Shown here in pieces: positions 16,455 through 25,081 of a DNA stretch of 63,764 nucleotides (position 1 is the first letter of the stretch; every line of letters starts with the position of its first letter). The notes under the pieces are model-generated. The model worked only from the letters and a program-made list of their open reading frames with translations. It ran no database searches and was not told the origin of the DNA. The stretch covers positions 1-63,764 of the forward strand of contig JACPCS010000129.1 in NCBI GenBank assembly GCA_016184455.1, written 5' to 3'. This DNA comes from Acidobacteriota bacterium. Lineage in GTDB: Bacteria > Acidobacteriota > Vicinamibacteria > Vicinamibacterales > UBA2999. Made by a program: the position numbers and the translations under genes.

Positions 16455-17813
16455 ATGTCAAAAACACACCTGGCGATTCTGATCGTGGCATTCACGTTGG
16501 AGGGAACGCTGATCGCGCAACACGTAGGCGACCTGCTGTCGCCGGATCGGGCCCACGCGGCGCTGCCCGCGGCAGTCTTCGACACACTCGGCTGGGAGCT
16601 GCCCGACGGCGGCCGCACCGTGAAGGCCATCGCCGATGCGGCGCCGGGCGGCGCCTTCGACCCGCGGCAGCTCGAGAAAGCCGGGTCCGCGGCTCTCGGC
16701 TACAGGGCTCGCTGGCACGTCGTTCGGTATCGCTCTTACGGCCTCGACTGGGACATGACCGGTCTGCAGCTCACACCGAACCGCCCCGAGCCCGGTCTGC
16801 CGACGCTCGCCATCATTCACGGCGGTTCCGCAAACTGGTACGAGTTCTTCGTGGACCCGCTGAACCGGCCGGGGCTGGCGCAGTACCTCGCGCAGCGTCT
16901 GCCGGTCGTGTTGATTACGATTCCCGGCAACTTTGCGGAGGGCGGATGGACGGAGGCGAGCTTCGCCGAGCGGATTCCCGGGTACGTGCTCGCACGGGCG
17001 ATCTCACGCGACGAGGCGCGAGTCCGCCACGCGGTGTTCACGTTCCAGTTGATCGCCGAAGGCGTCAGGCGCCTGCTGGAGCAGACGACGACCGGTCCGC
17101 TGCTGATTCTCGGGCACTCGACGGGCGGGGAGCTGCAGTTCCTGCTGAAGGAGTCCTCGCTCACGAACCGCCTCGACGGGCGCTCGATCGGATGGGGGAC
17201 GGGCGGGCCGGCGCTCATCACGAAAGCGATTGACGAGGAGTTCGGAGAGCGCGCCGATGCCGTGCGGCAGTACGCGCGCTATCCCCGCGTCGATCGTCTG
17301 CGGCCGCGCGACCCGGCGGGATACATTTCGTCGCGATACGTTGGACCGCTCAATCCGGTGCGCGGCGGGTCGCCGCTCGAGGTGGCGCAGGCGTGGTTCG
17401 CGGCCGAGAACCGGCGGCGACCCCAGTTCAAGCAGGTGCTGCAGGACATGGAGCACCAGGGCATGGTCGAGCACCGCGCGCGGCTGGAAATGGAAATCCG
17501 CGACACGCTCCGCGGCACGATGGTCGATCCCGCCGACGTGATTCGAGATCTCTTCTCGACCATGGCCGCGCCGCTGACGGGGTACCGCAGAATGGCGTGG
17601 GTCGTCGGCCGGCTCGACGACGGGCACTGGGCGGAGCGGCCCGAGAAGGCGCGCGAGTGGAAGATGGCGGAGCGCTTCCGGAAGGAGAATCCCGGCGCGG
17701 CGATCCGTGTGCTGCTGGTCGACGCGCCGGTCACGCATTACGGCCACATCGAGCGGCCGAAGCAGCTCGCCTCGGTCCTGCTCGATGTCGTCCGGTGGCT
17801 CTGGTCCGCCTAA
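16455..17813 (+). CDS. Large exported alpha/beta hydrolase (Ser nucleophile)
   Basis: Protein of 452 aa starting immediately after the amidohydrolase stop (TAA then ATG), so the two are likely translated together. The N-terminus MSKTHLAILIVAFTLEGTLIA is a hydrophobic signal or anchor. The fold shows TLAIIHGGSANWYEFF, nucleophile elbow ILGHSTGGEL (Ser at about residue 220), and a late His in VTHYGHIERP. It is longer than ordinary esterases because of a cap-like insert at about 260-400. The preceding amidohydrolase suggests sequential hydrolysis of one compound class. No specific substrate can be named. Confidence 0.75.
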   Translation: MSKTHLAILIVAFTLEGTLIAQHVGDLLSPDRAHAALPAAVFDTLGWELPDGGRTVKAIADAAPGGAFDPRQLEKAGSAALGYRARWHVVRYRSYGLDWDMTGLQLTPNRPEPGLPTLAIIHGGSANWYEFFVDPLNRPGLAQYLAQRLPVVLITIPGNFAEGGWTEASFAERIPGYVLARAISRDEARVRHAVFTFQLIAEGVRRLLEQTTTGPLLILGHSTGGELQFLLKESSLTNRLDGRSIGWGTGGPALITKAIDEEFGERADAVRQYARYPRVDRLRPRDPAGYISSRYVGPLNPVRGGSPLEVAQAWFAAENRRRPQFKQVLQDMEHQGMVEHRARLEMEIRDTLRGTMVDPADVIRDLFSTMAAPLTGYRRMAWVVGRLDDGHWAERPEKAREWKMAERFRKENPGAAIRVLLVDAPVTHYGHIERPKQLASVLLDVVRWLWSA

Positions 17814-17822
17814 AGGCGGACC
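17803..17822. terminator. Hairpin terminator shared by convergent genes, stop codon in the loop
   Basis: Perfect 8-bp stem GGTCCGCC (17803-17810) and GGCGGACC (17815-17822) with loop TAAA. The loop contains the TAA stop of the hydrolase gene. The minus-strand gene ends 8 bp away. There is no clear T-run. Confidence 0.6.
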
Positions 17823-17830
17823 AAGGACCA

Positions 17831-19516
17831 TTACGGCGCGAGCGGTTCGATCCGCGTGATCGTGTTGCCGTGCTGGTCGCCGAGCCAGAGACTCGAGACC
17901 CCGCCCGACTTCTGCACCCGCACCGACCGCACGTTCGTGCGATGCGGGAGCAGGTACTCGGTGAACTCGCCGGTCTCGACGTTCAGCCGTACTGCGAGGT
18001 CCCCGTCCATCCCCGCCGTCCAGAGAGAACCGCGGTCGTCGAACTCCGCGTCGTACGGGCGCGTCCACTCGGTCGGCACCTTCCACTCCGTGATCTTCTT
18101 CGTCTGGGGATCGAACATCGCCACGCGGTTGCCCTGGAAGACGCCGCACCAGAGGCGATCCTTCGCGTCGACGTGCCCGCGCCGGCAGCCCGGCCCTTTC
18201 GTCGGCAGGTCGTACCAGACGGTCTCGAGCGTCTTGCCGTTCGTCACCCAGATCTTGTCGACGGTGAGGCCGATGCCGTACATGTCGTTCTTCGAGTTGG
18301 CGACCACGTCGTACGCGCGCGCCGACGGACTTCCGGGCGGGTATTTCACCTGCGTCCACTTGTTGCTGGCCAGGTCGACCTGCCAGGTACCGCCCGCCGT
18401 GCCCGTGTCGTAGGCGACGTTCACCCACAGCTTCCCGTCGAGATGTTGAAACGCCGGATCGATCATCGTCAGATGGCCGTCGCCGTAGGCCGACTCGGGC
18501 ATCGGGAGCTTGTGGGCCTCGAAGGTTTCGGTTTTCGGGTCGAAGCGGACGAGCGCCATCTGGAACATGTTGCCGAAGTAGAGCTTTCCGTCCCTGTCGA
18601 CGTCGATCTGCAGGCCGCCCTGCGCCGTCTGGAGCCCCCGGCTCTGCGGCACGACGTAGTCGACGACCTTCCCGGTCTTGAGATCGAGCTTCCCGATGAA
18701 CTGGGAGTTGAAGTCGGAGTACCAGAGGTTCCCCTGGCTGTCGAACACGGTATCGTGCGGCGAGGCGTCGGGCCGCGGCAGCTCGTAGACCGTGTACATT
18801 ACCTCGGTCGCCTTGCCTGTCGGGCGCGGCAGCGTCTTCAGCGGGAATTCGAACGTGTCCCGCCCGCTCAGGTTGATCGTGCTGAGGTACTTGCCGAAAT
18901 CGATCTGCGCGGCAGTGGGCGGACCGTGCGGAAAGTCGTCCGCTGGCCGCATCCACGGGTGCAGCAGCGACGAGTTGTTCGTGTGCCGGCGCATCCGCTG
19001 CACCACCTGGGCCATCTCTTCGGCATTGAAGCGCGAGAAGAGCACCCGCTGCAGGGTGTGGCAGTTGACGCAGCCGCTGAGCGCCAGCTTCTGCCCGGGT
19101 GTGCCTGGCACGCTCGCCAGCCATTCCGTGTTCGAGAGCTGCATGCCGAGCTCGGTCGCCCTCGTGACCTTCTCGAGCGGCAGATCGAGCCGCGCGCCGT
19201 GCGGCGTCACGTCGACCGAGGCCGGGGCCGTCTTGTAGCCCACGGCGCGGATCCGGATGGTGTAAGTGCCGGGCTCCAGCCGCTCGCGCAGAAAACGGTA
19301 CTCACCCTGCGCGTTGGTCACCACCCAGGTGGCGATGGTCGAGCCCGTCTTCCTGGCGCCGACGAGCACACCTTCCATTGCGCCTTCCGCGTGCGACGTC
19401 ACCGTGCCCGTCAGCGCGGGAGGCGACTGGGTCTGCGCCGTCACCACTGCGGCGACAGCCACGCACGAGAAAGCCACTGCCATGAGGATCCGAGTACGAC
19501 GTGCCGCTCTCGTCAT
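17831..19516 (-). CDS. CarboxypepD_reg + cytochrome c + virginiamycin B lyase-like propeller, paralog 1
   Basis: Exported protein of 561 aa. A signal peptide is followed by a carboxypeptidase-regulatory-like Ig domain (about 30-112; GEYRFLRERLEPGTYTIRIR). A c-haem segment with CVNCH comes next (about 141-145). From about 225 a seven-bladed streptogramin-lyase-like propeller follows, with YELPRPDASPHDTVFDSQGNLWYSD, GHLTMIDPAF and YDAEFDDRGSLWTAG. True streptogramin lyases are cytoplasmic, so this is more likely an exported redox or sensor relative. It ends a five-gene leftward operon. Paralog 2 lies at 25082. Confidence 0.88.
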   Translation of the reverse strand: MTRAARRTRILMAVAFSCVAVAAVVTAQTQSPPALTGTVTSHAEGAMEGVLVGARKTGSTIATWVVTNAQGEYRFLRERLEPGTYTIRIRAVGYKTAPASVDVTPHGARLDLPLEKVTRATELGMQLSNTEWLASVPGTPGQKLALSGCVNCHTLQRVLFSRFNAEEMAQVVQRMRRHTNNSSLLHPWMRPADDFPHGPPTAAQIDFGKYLSTINLSGRDTFEFPLKTLPRPTGKATEVMYTVYELPRPDASPHDTVFDSQGNLWYSDFNSQFIGKLDLKTGKVVDYVVPQSRGLQTAQGGLQIDVDRDGKLYFGNMFQMALVRFDPKTETFEAHKLPMPESAYGDGHLTMIDPAFQHLDGKLWVNVAYDTGTAGGTWQVDLASNKWTQVKYPPGSPSARAYDVVANSKNDMYGIGLTVDKIWVTNGKTLETVWYDLPTKGPGCRRGHVDAKDRLWCGVFQGNRVAMFDPQTKKITEWKVPTEWTRPYDAEFDDRGSLWTAGMDGDLAVRLNVETGEFTEYLLPHRTNVRSVRVQKSGGVSSLWLGDQHGNTITRIEPLAP

Positions 19517-19534
19517 GAGGATGCTCCGTTCCTG

Positions 19535-21379
19535 TTATGTCGAGCTGCGCTCGTGTGCCGCTTCCTTGCCGGCGATGAATCCCTGGGTAATTGCACGCCC
19601 CTGCCCGTGCTGGCTGCAGCCGCCGGCCGACTCGCCGCCGCAGTAGAGGCCGGGAATCACCTGCCCGCTGACGTCGAGCACCTGGCACTTCATGTTGATG
19701 CGCAGGCCCGCGTACGTGTCGTGGACGACGGGCGTGGCCCATGCGGCGTGGAAGGGGGGTGTCTGGATCTTGTACTTCGGGTTCGGCTTCTCGAAATCCG
19801 GGTCGTACCCGAAATCGACGATCTGGTTGTAGCGCGCCACCGTCGCCTCGAGATTTCTGACCGGCAGGTCGACTCGTGAGAACGGATTCTTCCGGATCTG
19901 CGGCGCCAGCTCCGCGAGCGTGTGTGCGCTGAAGAAGAAGAGCGGATCGGTGGCCGGCGGCGACAGGTCCCACTTCTCACGCGTCACCGCGTCGGCATCG
20001 AAGATCGCCCAGATCGGACCGGCCGAGTAGTCGGGCGGCTGCGATCCCTCGTTCGGCGCCAGTGCGGCATCGAGGAAATTCTGCGGCTTGTACGTGATGC
20101 GCCGCCCGTTGCGCCAGTCGCCCTGCACGTACGGATCGAGAAAGCCGTGGTGCGTGCCGTACGGCCAGCCTTCGGCCGTCTCGTCGTAGAACCGCCTGCT
20201 GGCCTGGTTGACGAGAATCAGATTCTGCCAGTCGTCGACGTGCAGCCCGGTGGCCCTCACGAGCGGGAATACCGGACTCCGCGGCGTCCATTCGGGATAG
20301 ATGTGCTGCGCGCCGATCACCGGCCGCTTGCGGAGCGCGCCGTTGCGCTCGAGCGTCTGGTTCGCCGTGCCCCAGAGCGACGCGCCGATCGCCATCCCGG
20401 CCAGCTCGCCGCTCGCGTCCTGCGACGAATACGGCTCGCCCGCGACCTGATACTCCTCGGTGAGCCGCGGATCGAAGACGCGGCGGAAGTTGACGTTGCT
20501 GCTGCTGCCGCCGGTGGCGATGATGACGGCCTTCCGCGCGCGCACGGTCACGTCCCTGGCGGTCATCGTGAGGACGCCGTCGGACCGGAACGGCTTCAGC
20601 GGCGTGGTGCTCCCCGGCAGGAACTTCGGCGAGTAGTGCGCCTTGAGGCCGAGCACGCGGCCCGAGGACGGCGTCTCGCGGAAGAGGACGTCCATGTGGT
20701 GGTTCAGCAGGAAGCGGACGCCCTTCTTCTTCGCGCTGTTCTCGAGCGCGCGATAGACCACCGTGCCGCCGCCGCCCCGCGGGCTCTCGGCGCTCTGCCC
20801 CTTGTCCCAGATCGCGTAGTTCTCGCGCGGCGCCGAGATGCCGATCGCATGGCCGCCCTGCACGCCGGGCGGCATGTCCGCGAATCTCACGCCGTTGTCG
20901 AGGAGGAACTCGTATGCAGCCGCCTCGTTGTCGGCAAGCGCCCGCTGGACGCCGCGATCGTTGAACCGGTATTCCGGCATCCCGTTCGTCTCGACGACCG
21001 ACCAGTCGGTCAGATCCCTGAACAGGATGTCGGGCGAGTCGACGATCCCGTGCTTCTTCTGCGCGCTGGTGCCGCCGCCGAGCGGCACCTGGCCGCCGTT
21101 GATGATGCCGTGGCCGCCGATGTCGTAGTTCGCCTCGACGACGATCACGGACGCGCCCTGATCGACCGCGCGGATGGCGGCGGGGAGTCCGCAGGCGCCG
21201 GAGCCGACGACGACGACGTCGGCCTCGAGGTCCCACTTGGCTGGACGCGTCGCCGCGGTGCGCGGCTGCGCCTGCAGGCCGAGGCCCGACATCGCCGACG
21301 CGCCGGTCAGCGCGGCCGCGCCGATCCCGGCACCGCCGACGAAGGCACGGCGGCTGATCCGCTTCCTATTTCCCCCCAT
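19535..21379 (-). CDS. Tat-exported FAD-binding oxidoreductase (fumarate reductase/3-ketosteroid dehydrogenase-like)
   Basis: Flavoprotein of 614 aa. The Tat signal RISRRAFVGGAGIGAAALTG is followed by the FAD motif VVVGSGACGLPAA (about 57-69), EANYDIGGHG (flavin contact) and the FAD_binding_2 blocks NINGGQVPLGGG-like and VIIATGGSSSN. The C-terminus has YAGLRINMKCQVLDVSGQVIPGLYCGGESAGG. This family reduces or dehydrogenates C-C bonds (fumarate, urocanate, ketosteroids). An exported form with nearby cytochromes suggests periplasmic electron transfer. The ATG at 21379 overlaps the upstream gene by 14 nt; a frame opening at 21634 is only upstream read-through. Confidence 0.9.
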   Translation of the reverse strand: MGGNRKRISRRAFVGGAGIGAAALTGASAMSGLGLQAQPRTAATRPAKWDLEADVVVVGSGACGLPAAIRAVDQGASVIVVEANYDIGGHGIINGGQVPLGGGTSAQKKHGIVDSPDILFRDLTDWSVVETNGMPEYRFNDRGVQRALADNEAAAYEFLLDNGVRFADMPPGVQGGHAIGISAPRENYAIWDKGQSAESPRGGGGTVVYRALENSAKKKGVRFLLNHHMDVLFRETPSSGRVLGLKAHYSPKFLPGSTTPLKPFRSDGVLTMTARDVTVRARKAVIIATGGSSSNVNFRRVFDPRLTEEYQVAGEPYSSQDASGELAGMAIGASLWGTANQTLERNGALRKRPVIGAQHIYPEWTPRSPVFPLVRATGLHVDDWQNLILVNQASRRFYDETAEGWPYGTHHGFLDPYVQGDWRNGRRITYKPQNFLDAALAPNEGSQPPDYSAGPIWAIFDADAVTREKWDLSPPATDPLFFFSAHTLAELAPQIRKNPFSRVDLPVRNLEATVARYNQIVDFGYDPDFEKPNPKYKIQTPPFHAAWATPVVHDTYAGLRINMKCQVLDVSGQVIPGLYCGGESAGGCSQHGQGRAITQGFIAGKEAAHERSST

Positions 21380-22271
21380 AGAAGCCCTTCGTGTGCTCGT
21401 GGATGCCGGTTTTCCCTGCGGCTCTGAGGGCTCGTCCCGCTCCCAGCGCGAGCTCGGGTTTATACCCCTCGTGACACGCGACCTCGAAGAACTGGTAGTT
21501 CCTGTCTTTGTTTCGGCCCATGGTGAACGCGATCGTCCACGGCCGCGCAAACACCTTCGGGTCGGTGATCGTGGCTGCGTACCGGATCGTCGTGGCGTCG
21601 GCCAGCGTCCAGCGCTCGACCACGTGCAGGGCATCGCTGTAAAAGCTCCCGTGACCGTCGAGCCACGGCTGATGGTTGTAGTTCTTCGGATCGACGTGGA
21701 AATTCGTCACGTCGACGACCAGCGTGTCACCCTCCCAGCGGCCGCGGGAGTCCCCGTTCCACAGCTGGATGCCTTTGGCGAGGTGCGGACGGCCGTCCAG
21801 CGGGATGAAGCGGTAGGCGTGGATCCACTCGTAGAGCATCAGCACCGACTCGGGGCGCTGAACGATCTGCATCTGGCCACGCAGATTGATGCGCGGCACG
21901 CCGTTCAGCAGGCAGCGGTCTTCGGGCTCGACGTGCGCCGGTTCCGTCGGGGCAAAGAGGTGTCTGAGGTGTTCGCGCCTCTTGTCCTCCGCCCACCTCT
22001 GGTAGGGAATCCTCCCGTCCGGCGTCGGGTCGACGATGATCGTGGGACGTTCACCGCTCGGCGCAGGGTCGCCCTGAATGATGGCCGCCTCCGGGTCGCC
22101 TCCCTCTTCGAAGGTGTGCCCCCCGGCGGTCGGGGCCCACATGCCCTGGAGATCCGGCTTGCCGTCCGCCGTGCGTGGCGGATTCCACGCCCCTCCCGTT
22201 CCGCGCGGCGCCTGTCCGGCAGCGGCTGTCGATGCGAGCGCCAGCACCATCACCACCACGGCTGCTCTCAT
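21366..22271 (-). CDS. Secreted PDxxGxW-family protein, subtype 1 (function unknown)
   Basis: Protein of 301 aa with a signal peptide (MRAAVVVMVLALASTAAAGQ). It belongs to a family seen five times in this window. The signature blocks are RTADGKPDLQGMW, DGRIPYQRWAED, NGVPRINL, GRWEGDTLVVDVTNF, HVVERWTLADATTIRY and DPKVFARPWTI. It ends with the ACHEGYKPELALG block. The repeated W, GD and RPW positions suggest a beta-rich lipocalin- or barrel-like fold, which is inference only. It sits in an operon between another family member and the exported flavoprotein. I know no characterised homolog. Confidence 0.85.
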   Translation of the reverse strand: MRAAVVVMVLALASTAAAGQAPRGTGGAWNPPRTADGKPDLQGMWAPTAGGHTFEEGGDPEAAIIQGDPAPSGERPTIIVDPTPDGRIPYQRWAEDKRREHLRHLFAPTEPAHVEPEDRCLLNGVPRINLRGQMQIVQRPESVLMLYEWIHAYRFIPLDGRPHLAKGIQLWNGDSRGRWEGDTLVVDVTNFHVDPKNYNHQPWLDGHGSFYSDALHVVERWTLADATTIRYAATITDPKVFARPWTIAFTMGRNKDRNYQFFEVACHEGYKPELALGAGRALRAAGKTGIHEHTKGFYGGK

Positions 22272-22296
22272 CTCACACCTCCTCGCGCCAACCGAA

Positions 22297-23271
22297 TTAC
22301 CGTCTGTACCAGTCGTGAAGCGTGTCGCCCGGCGGCACCTTCCGCGTGATGTCGACGATGATCGTCTCGCCTTCCCAGCGCTTGACGAGCGGTTCCTTGC
22401 GCAGGTTGCCCCACAGGAACTCCTCGACGAACTCGATGCAGCGGTACTCGAGCAGCTCCATGTTCGGCTCGAGCCGGCGAGAGAGCGGCATCGAGATGCG
22501 CCACGGCCGCGTGAACGTCTTCGGGTCGTCGACGGTCACGTCGTACTGGATGGCGTCGCGCGTGAGCGGCGTGAAGCGCTCGGTGAGATGCAGCACCTCG
22601 CTGTGGAAGTTGCCGGCGCGATCGAACCAGGTCTCCCCGTTGAAGTGCGTCACGTCGACGACGAGCGTGTCGCCCTCCCAGCGGGCGACCGAGTGCCCCA
22701 TGTAGGTGTCGTCGGGCGGCGGATCCACCTTGTCGAAGTGAATCGTGCGCGCCGCGTTGGTGAACTCGAACGCCATCTGGATCTTCGTCGTGCCCTGCAC
22801 GATCTGGAAGGGATACGGCATGTACATCGCGCGCGGGATGCCCGGCAGGTAGCACTTCAGCTCCGGATCGCGATCGATCCAGTTGTCGGCGTTCGCCTTC
22901 TTGATCGCGGCCGCCTCCGGCGTGTACGGAATCTCGCCGTCGCCGGCAACCACGCCGAGCGACCCGGGGACTCCGCCGGCCGCGCCCAGCGCGAGCACCG
23001 GCGCCGCCGGCACGCGCGCGTACTCGTACGGGTAGACGCCCGGCTGCGTGACGATGCCGGGCCGCGCGGCATGTGCCTGCAGATCCCAGTGCGCTTCGTT
23101 CATCGCCTGCCAGATGCCGCTGAAATCGGGATGGCCGTCCGCGGTGCGCGGGATCCCCGCCTCCTGTGCCTGCGCCTCGGTCGGCCGCGGCAGGAGGAGC
23201 GCGGCCGCTGCGCCGAGCACGGCGGCGACCAGCGCCACGACAACGATCGAGCCAGTAGACCAGCGTCGCAT
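22297..23271 (-). CDS. Secreted PDxxGxW-family protein, subtype 2 (function unknown)
   Basis: Protein of 324 aa with an N-terminal hydrophobic segment (STGSIVVVALVAAVLGAAAALLL). Family blocks are RTADGHPDFSGIW, IPRAMYMPYPFQI, RWEGDTLVVDVTHF, TWFDRAGNFHSE, LTERFTPLTRDAIQY and DPKTFTRPWRI. The MYMPYPFQI and TWFDRAGNFHSE blocks also occur in the 39295 gene but not in the subtype 1 members. This defines a second subtype. It lies 25 nt upstream of a subtype 1 gene. The same pairing, in the other order, occurs at 38360/39295. Confidence 0.85.
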   Translation of the reverse strand: MRRWSTGSIVVVALVAAVLGAAAALLLPRPTEAQAQEAGIPRTADGHPDFSGIWQAMNEAHWDLQAHAARPGIVTQPGVYPYEYARVPAAPVLALGAAGGVPGSLGVVAGDGEIPYTPEAAAIKKANADNWIDRDPELKCYLPGIPRAMYMPYPFQIVQGTTKIQMAFEFTNAARTIHFDKVDPPPDDTYMGHSVARWEGDTLVVDVTHFNGETWFDRAGNFHSEVLHLTERFTPLTRDAIQYDVTVDDPKTFTRPWRISMPLSRRLEPNMELLEYRCIEFVEEFLWGNLRKEPLVKRWEGETIIVDITRKVPPGDTLHDWYRR

Positions 23272-23289
23272 GACAATCGCTCCTTCGCG

Positions 23290-24522
23290 CTAGCGGGTGA
23301 GCGGGTTGGCTTCGTCGCCCGAGTCGTCGAATCCGGCGGCGAATCCGCCGCATCCCGCGGTGCACTTGGTGGCCGGGTCGGGGCCGCGCCCCGCCGCAAA
23401 GTCACGCTCCTCGGCGCGGGAGCCCGACAGGAGCGCCGTCATGCCGTAGTTCCCTTCGTGGCAGCGCGGCTCCTTGTAGACGCGGTTCTCGGCGTCGCTC
23501 TGCTTCTTGTATTCCTGCTTCACGGTCCACGGCCGCGTCCACGCCGTCGGATCCTCCATCGTCACGGTGTATTCGATCGTCCGGTCATCGAGCCGCCGCC
23601 ACCGTTCGGTGAGGTGGAGGTTCTCGTAGGCGCCGTTGAAGTACGTCTTGGGGCTGAAGTTCGTCACGTCGACGACGAGCGTGTCGCCCTCCCAGCGGCC
23701 GCGCGCGTTGCCCCACCACTGGCGCACGTTCTGCGGCACGTGCGGGGTGTCGCTCACGGGTATCACGCGCTGCCACCCCTGCCCCTGGGCGGTGTCGTAG
23801 AAGATCGCCACCGATCCCCGCGACTGGATGATCTGCAGCAGGAACCCCGTGTTGCCGCCGAAGTCTGGGAGAATCGCGCCCATGCACCGCTCGCCGAGGT
23901 TGCGGTCCTCGGGATTGAAGGAGCGATTGATGACGCCCCCGCCGCCGCCGGGTCCGCCGGCGCCGACGACCGTGAGGTAGTGTGGAGCCACCTCGTTGCG
24001 CCGCGGCGAGGGCGGTCCATACTTCCCGCCCGCGCACCCCGGCATGTTGTTCTTGCACGTGTCGGTCGCCTGGAGGAGCGCAAGCTGGTACGCGCGAATC
24101 TCGGCGCGCTTCCTCAGCGCCTCGGGCGTGAGGGGCGGAATCTGGCCGTTCGGCGGATCGACGATGAGCGACGTCCGCTGGCCGGTCGGCCGGTGGGTCG
24201 TGAAGATCGCGGCGTTGTACGCCCCGCCGACGTCCTGCTCGGTGCCGCGCTCGTAGCGGCGGACGCCGTCCGCCGTCCTGCCGAGGATGGTCGCGCGTTC
24301 CTTGTCGAGCGCGGCGCGTTCCTCGTCGGTCAGGAACTCGCGGTCGCCGTAGCGCGCGGGCCGCTGGAGCGGGATTTCGACCTCGTAGGTCCAGAGGCCC
24401 TGCAGGTCCGGATCGCCCCACGGGGTGTGCAGCGCCGGGTCCGTTGCCGCCGGCCTGAGAAACACGACCGCGGCCCCAACGACCGCCGCCGCACCGATGA
24501 CCAGGAGAAGCCGTTTCATCAT
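23290..24522 (-). CDS. Secreted PDxxGxW-family protein, divergent long member
   Basis: Protein of 410 aa with a membrane-anchor-like N-terminus (MMKRLLLVIGAAAVVGAAVVFL). It keeps DPDLQGLW, NGQIPPLTPEA, GRWEGDTLVVDVTNF, LHLTERWRRLDDRTIEY and DPTAWTRPWTV. It adds a Gly/Pro-rich insert (about 205-225) and a C-terminal cysteine-containing tail (KCTAGCGG). The start at 24522 has GGGAGG 6 nt upstream. It is the first gene of a five-gene leftward operon (gaps 18 and 25 nt, a 14-nt overlap, then 18 nt). The function is unknown. Confidence 0.82.
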   Translation of the reverse strand: MMKRLLLVIGAAAVVGAAVVFLRPAATDPALHTPWGDPDLQGLWTYEVEIPLQRPARYGDREFLTDEERAALDKERATILGRTADGVRRYERGTEQDVGGAYNAAIFTTHRPTGQRTSLIVDPPNGQIPPLTPEALRKRAEIRAYQLALLQATDTCKNNMPGCAGGKYGPPSPRRNEVAPHYLTVVGAGGPGGGGGVINRSFNPEDRNLGERCMGAILPDFGGNTGFLLQIIQSRGSVAIFYDTAQGQGWQRVIPVSDTPHVPQNVRQWWGNARGRWEGDTLVVDVTNFSPKTYFNGAYENLHLTERWRRLDDRTIEYTVTMEDPTAWTRPWTVKQEYKKQSDAENRVYKEPRCHEGNYGMTALLSGSRAEERDFAAGRGPDPATKCTAGCGGFAAGFDDSGDEANPLTR

Positions 24523-24541
24523 CTCGGACCTCCCAACGGCA

Positions 24542-24567
24542 CCCCATCGCGCAGGCGCGCGATGGGG
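24542..24567. repeat. CCCCA-CGCGC palindrome, copy 1
   Basis: Perfect 11-bp stem CCCCATCGCGC / GCGCGATGGGG with loop AGGC, followed by GCCCCGCCT. The relative at 53633-53661 has CCCCAACGCGC / GCGCGTTGGGG and the same CCCCGCCT tail. The one differing pair is swapped from T-A to A-T, so pairing is preserved. Both copies lie in divergent gene gaps. Confidence 0.8.
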
Positions 24568-24705
24568 GCCCCGCCTTCTGAGGCGCGTCTGCCTGTTGTG
24601 GCTGGGCAGCGTTGTAGCGCCGGCCCCGGTCCCTGTCAACGGCGATTCCAGGATCTGGAGAATCGGGTCAAAAAGGCGCAGAATGGGGGACTCAGGAGGA
24701 GGGCG

Positions 24706-25062
24706 ATGACGCGGTACCCCTTGGTGCTTCTGTTTCTGCTGACGGCCGGCCCGCCGGCGGCGCTGGCTCAGCAGGCCTCCGACGGCCTGACCGACCAGCA
24801 GCGGCTCGGCCGGCAGGTCCTGTCACAGTCGTGCGGCGTCTGCCACCTGCCGCCCGCGCGGAACGCGCCAACCTACGGTCCCATGCTGCACAAGGGATCG
24901 ACGAGTGGAGACGACGCGCTGATGCGCAAGATCATCATGGAAGGGACGCCGCGGATGCCGGCGTTCAAATATTTTCTGCAGCCCAATCAGATAGACGCCA
25001 TCGTTGCGTACGTGAGAACAGTTCCGCCGCCGCCCGCACCCGCTGCGGGCGGGGCGCGTTGA
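24706..25062 (+). CDS. Small exported cytochrome c
   Basis: Protein of 118 aa with signal peptide (MTRYPLVLLFLLTAGPPAALAQQ), one haem-binding CGVCH (about 44-48), and a distal Met in RMPAFKYFL, followed by the cytochrome c helix QIDAIVAYVRTVPPPP. It is a single-haem periplasmic electron carrier. The start follows AGGAGGAGGG. It is 19 nt upstream of the cytochrome/propeller paralog 2 and divergent from the five-gene flavoprotein operon. It is therefore a plausible electron acceptor for that exported flavoprotein. Confidence 0.9.
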   Translation: MTRYPLVLLFLLTAGPPAALAQQASDGLTDQQRLGRQVLSQSCGVCHLPPARNAPTYGPMLHKGSTSGDDALMRKIIMEGTPRMPAFKYFLQPNQIDAIVAYVRTVPPPPAPAAGGAR

Positions 25063-25081
25063 GGGATAGAGGAGAGGCGTT

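Noticed and set aside
22078..25062. A 994-aa open frame on the plus strand
   Set aside because: It runs antisense through three PDxxGxW genes with Arg/Ala-rich translation. Only its last 118 residues, from 24706, are a real cytochrome c with its own ribosome-binding site and signal peptide.
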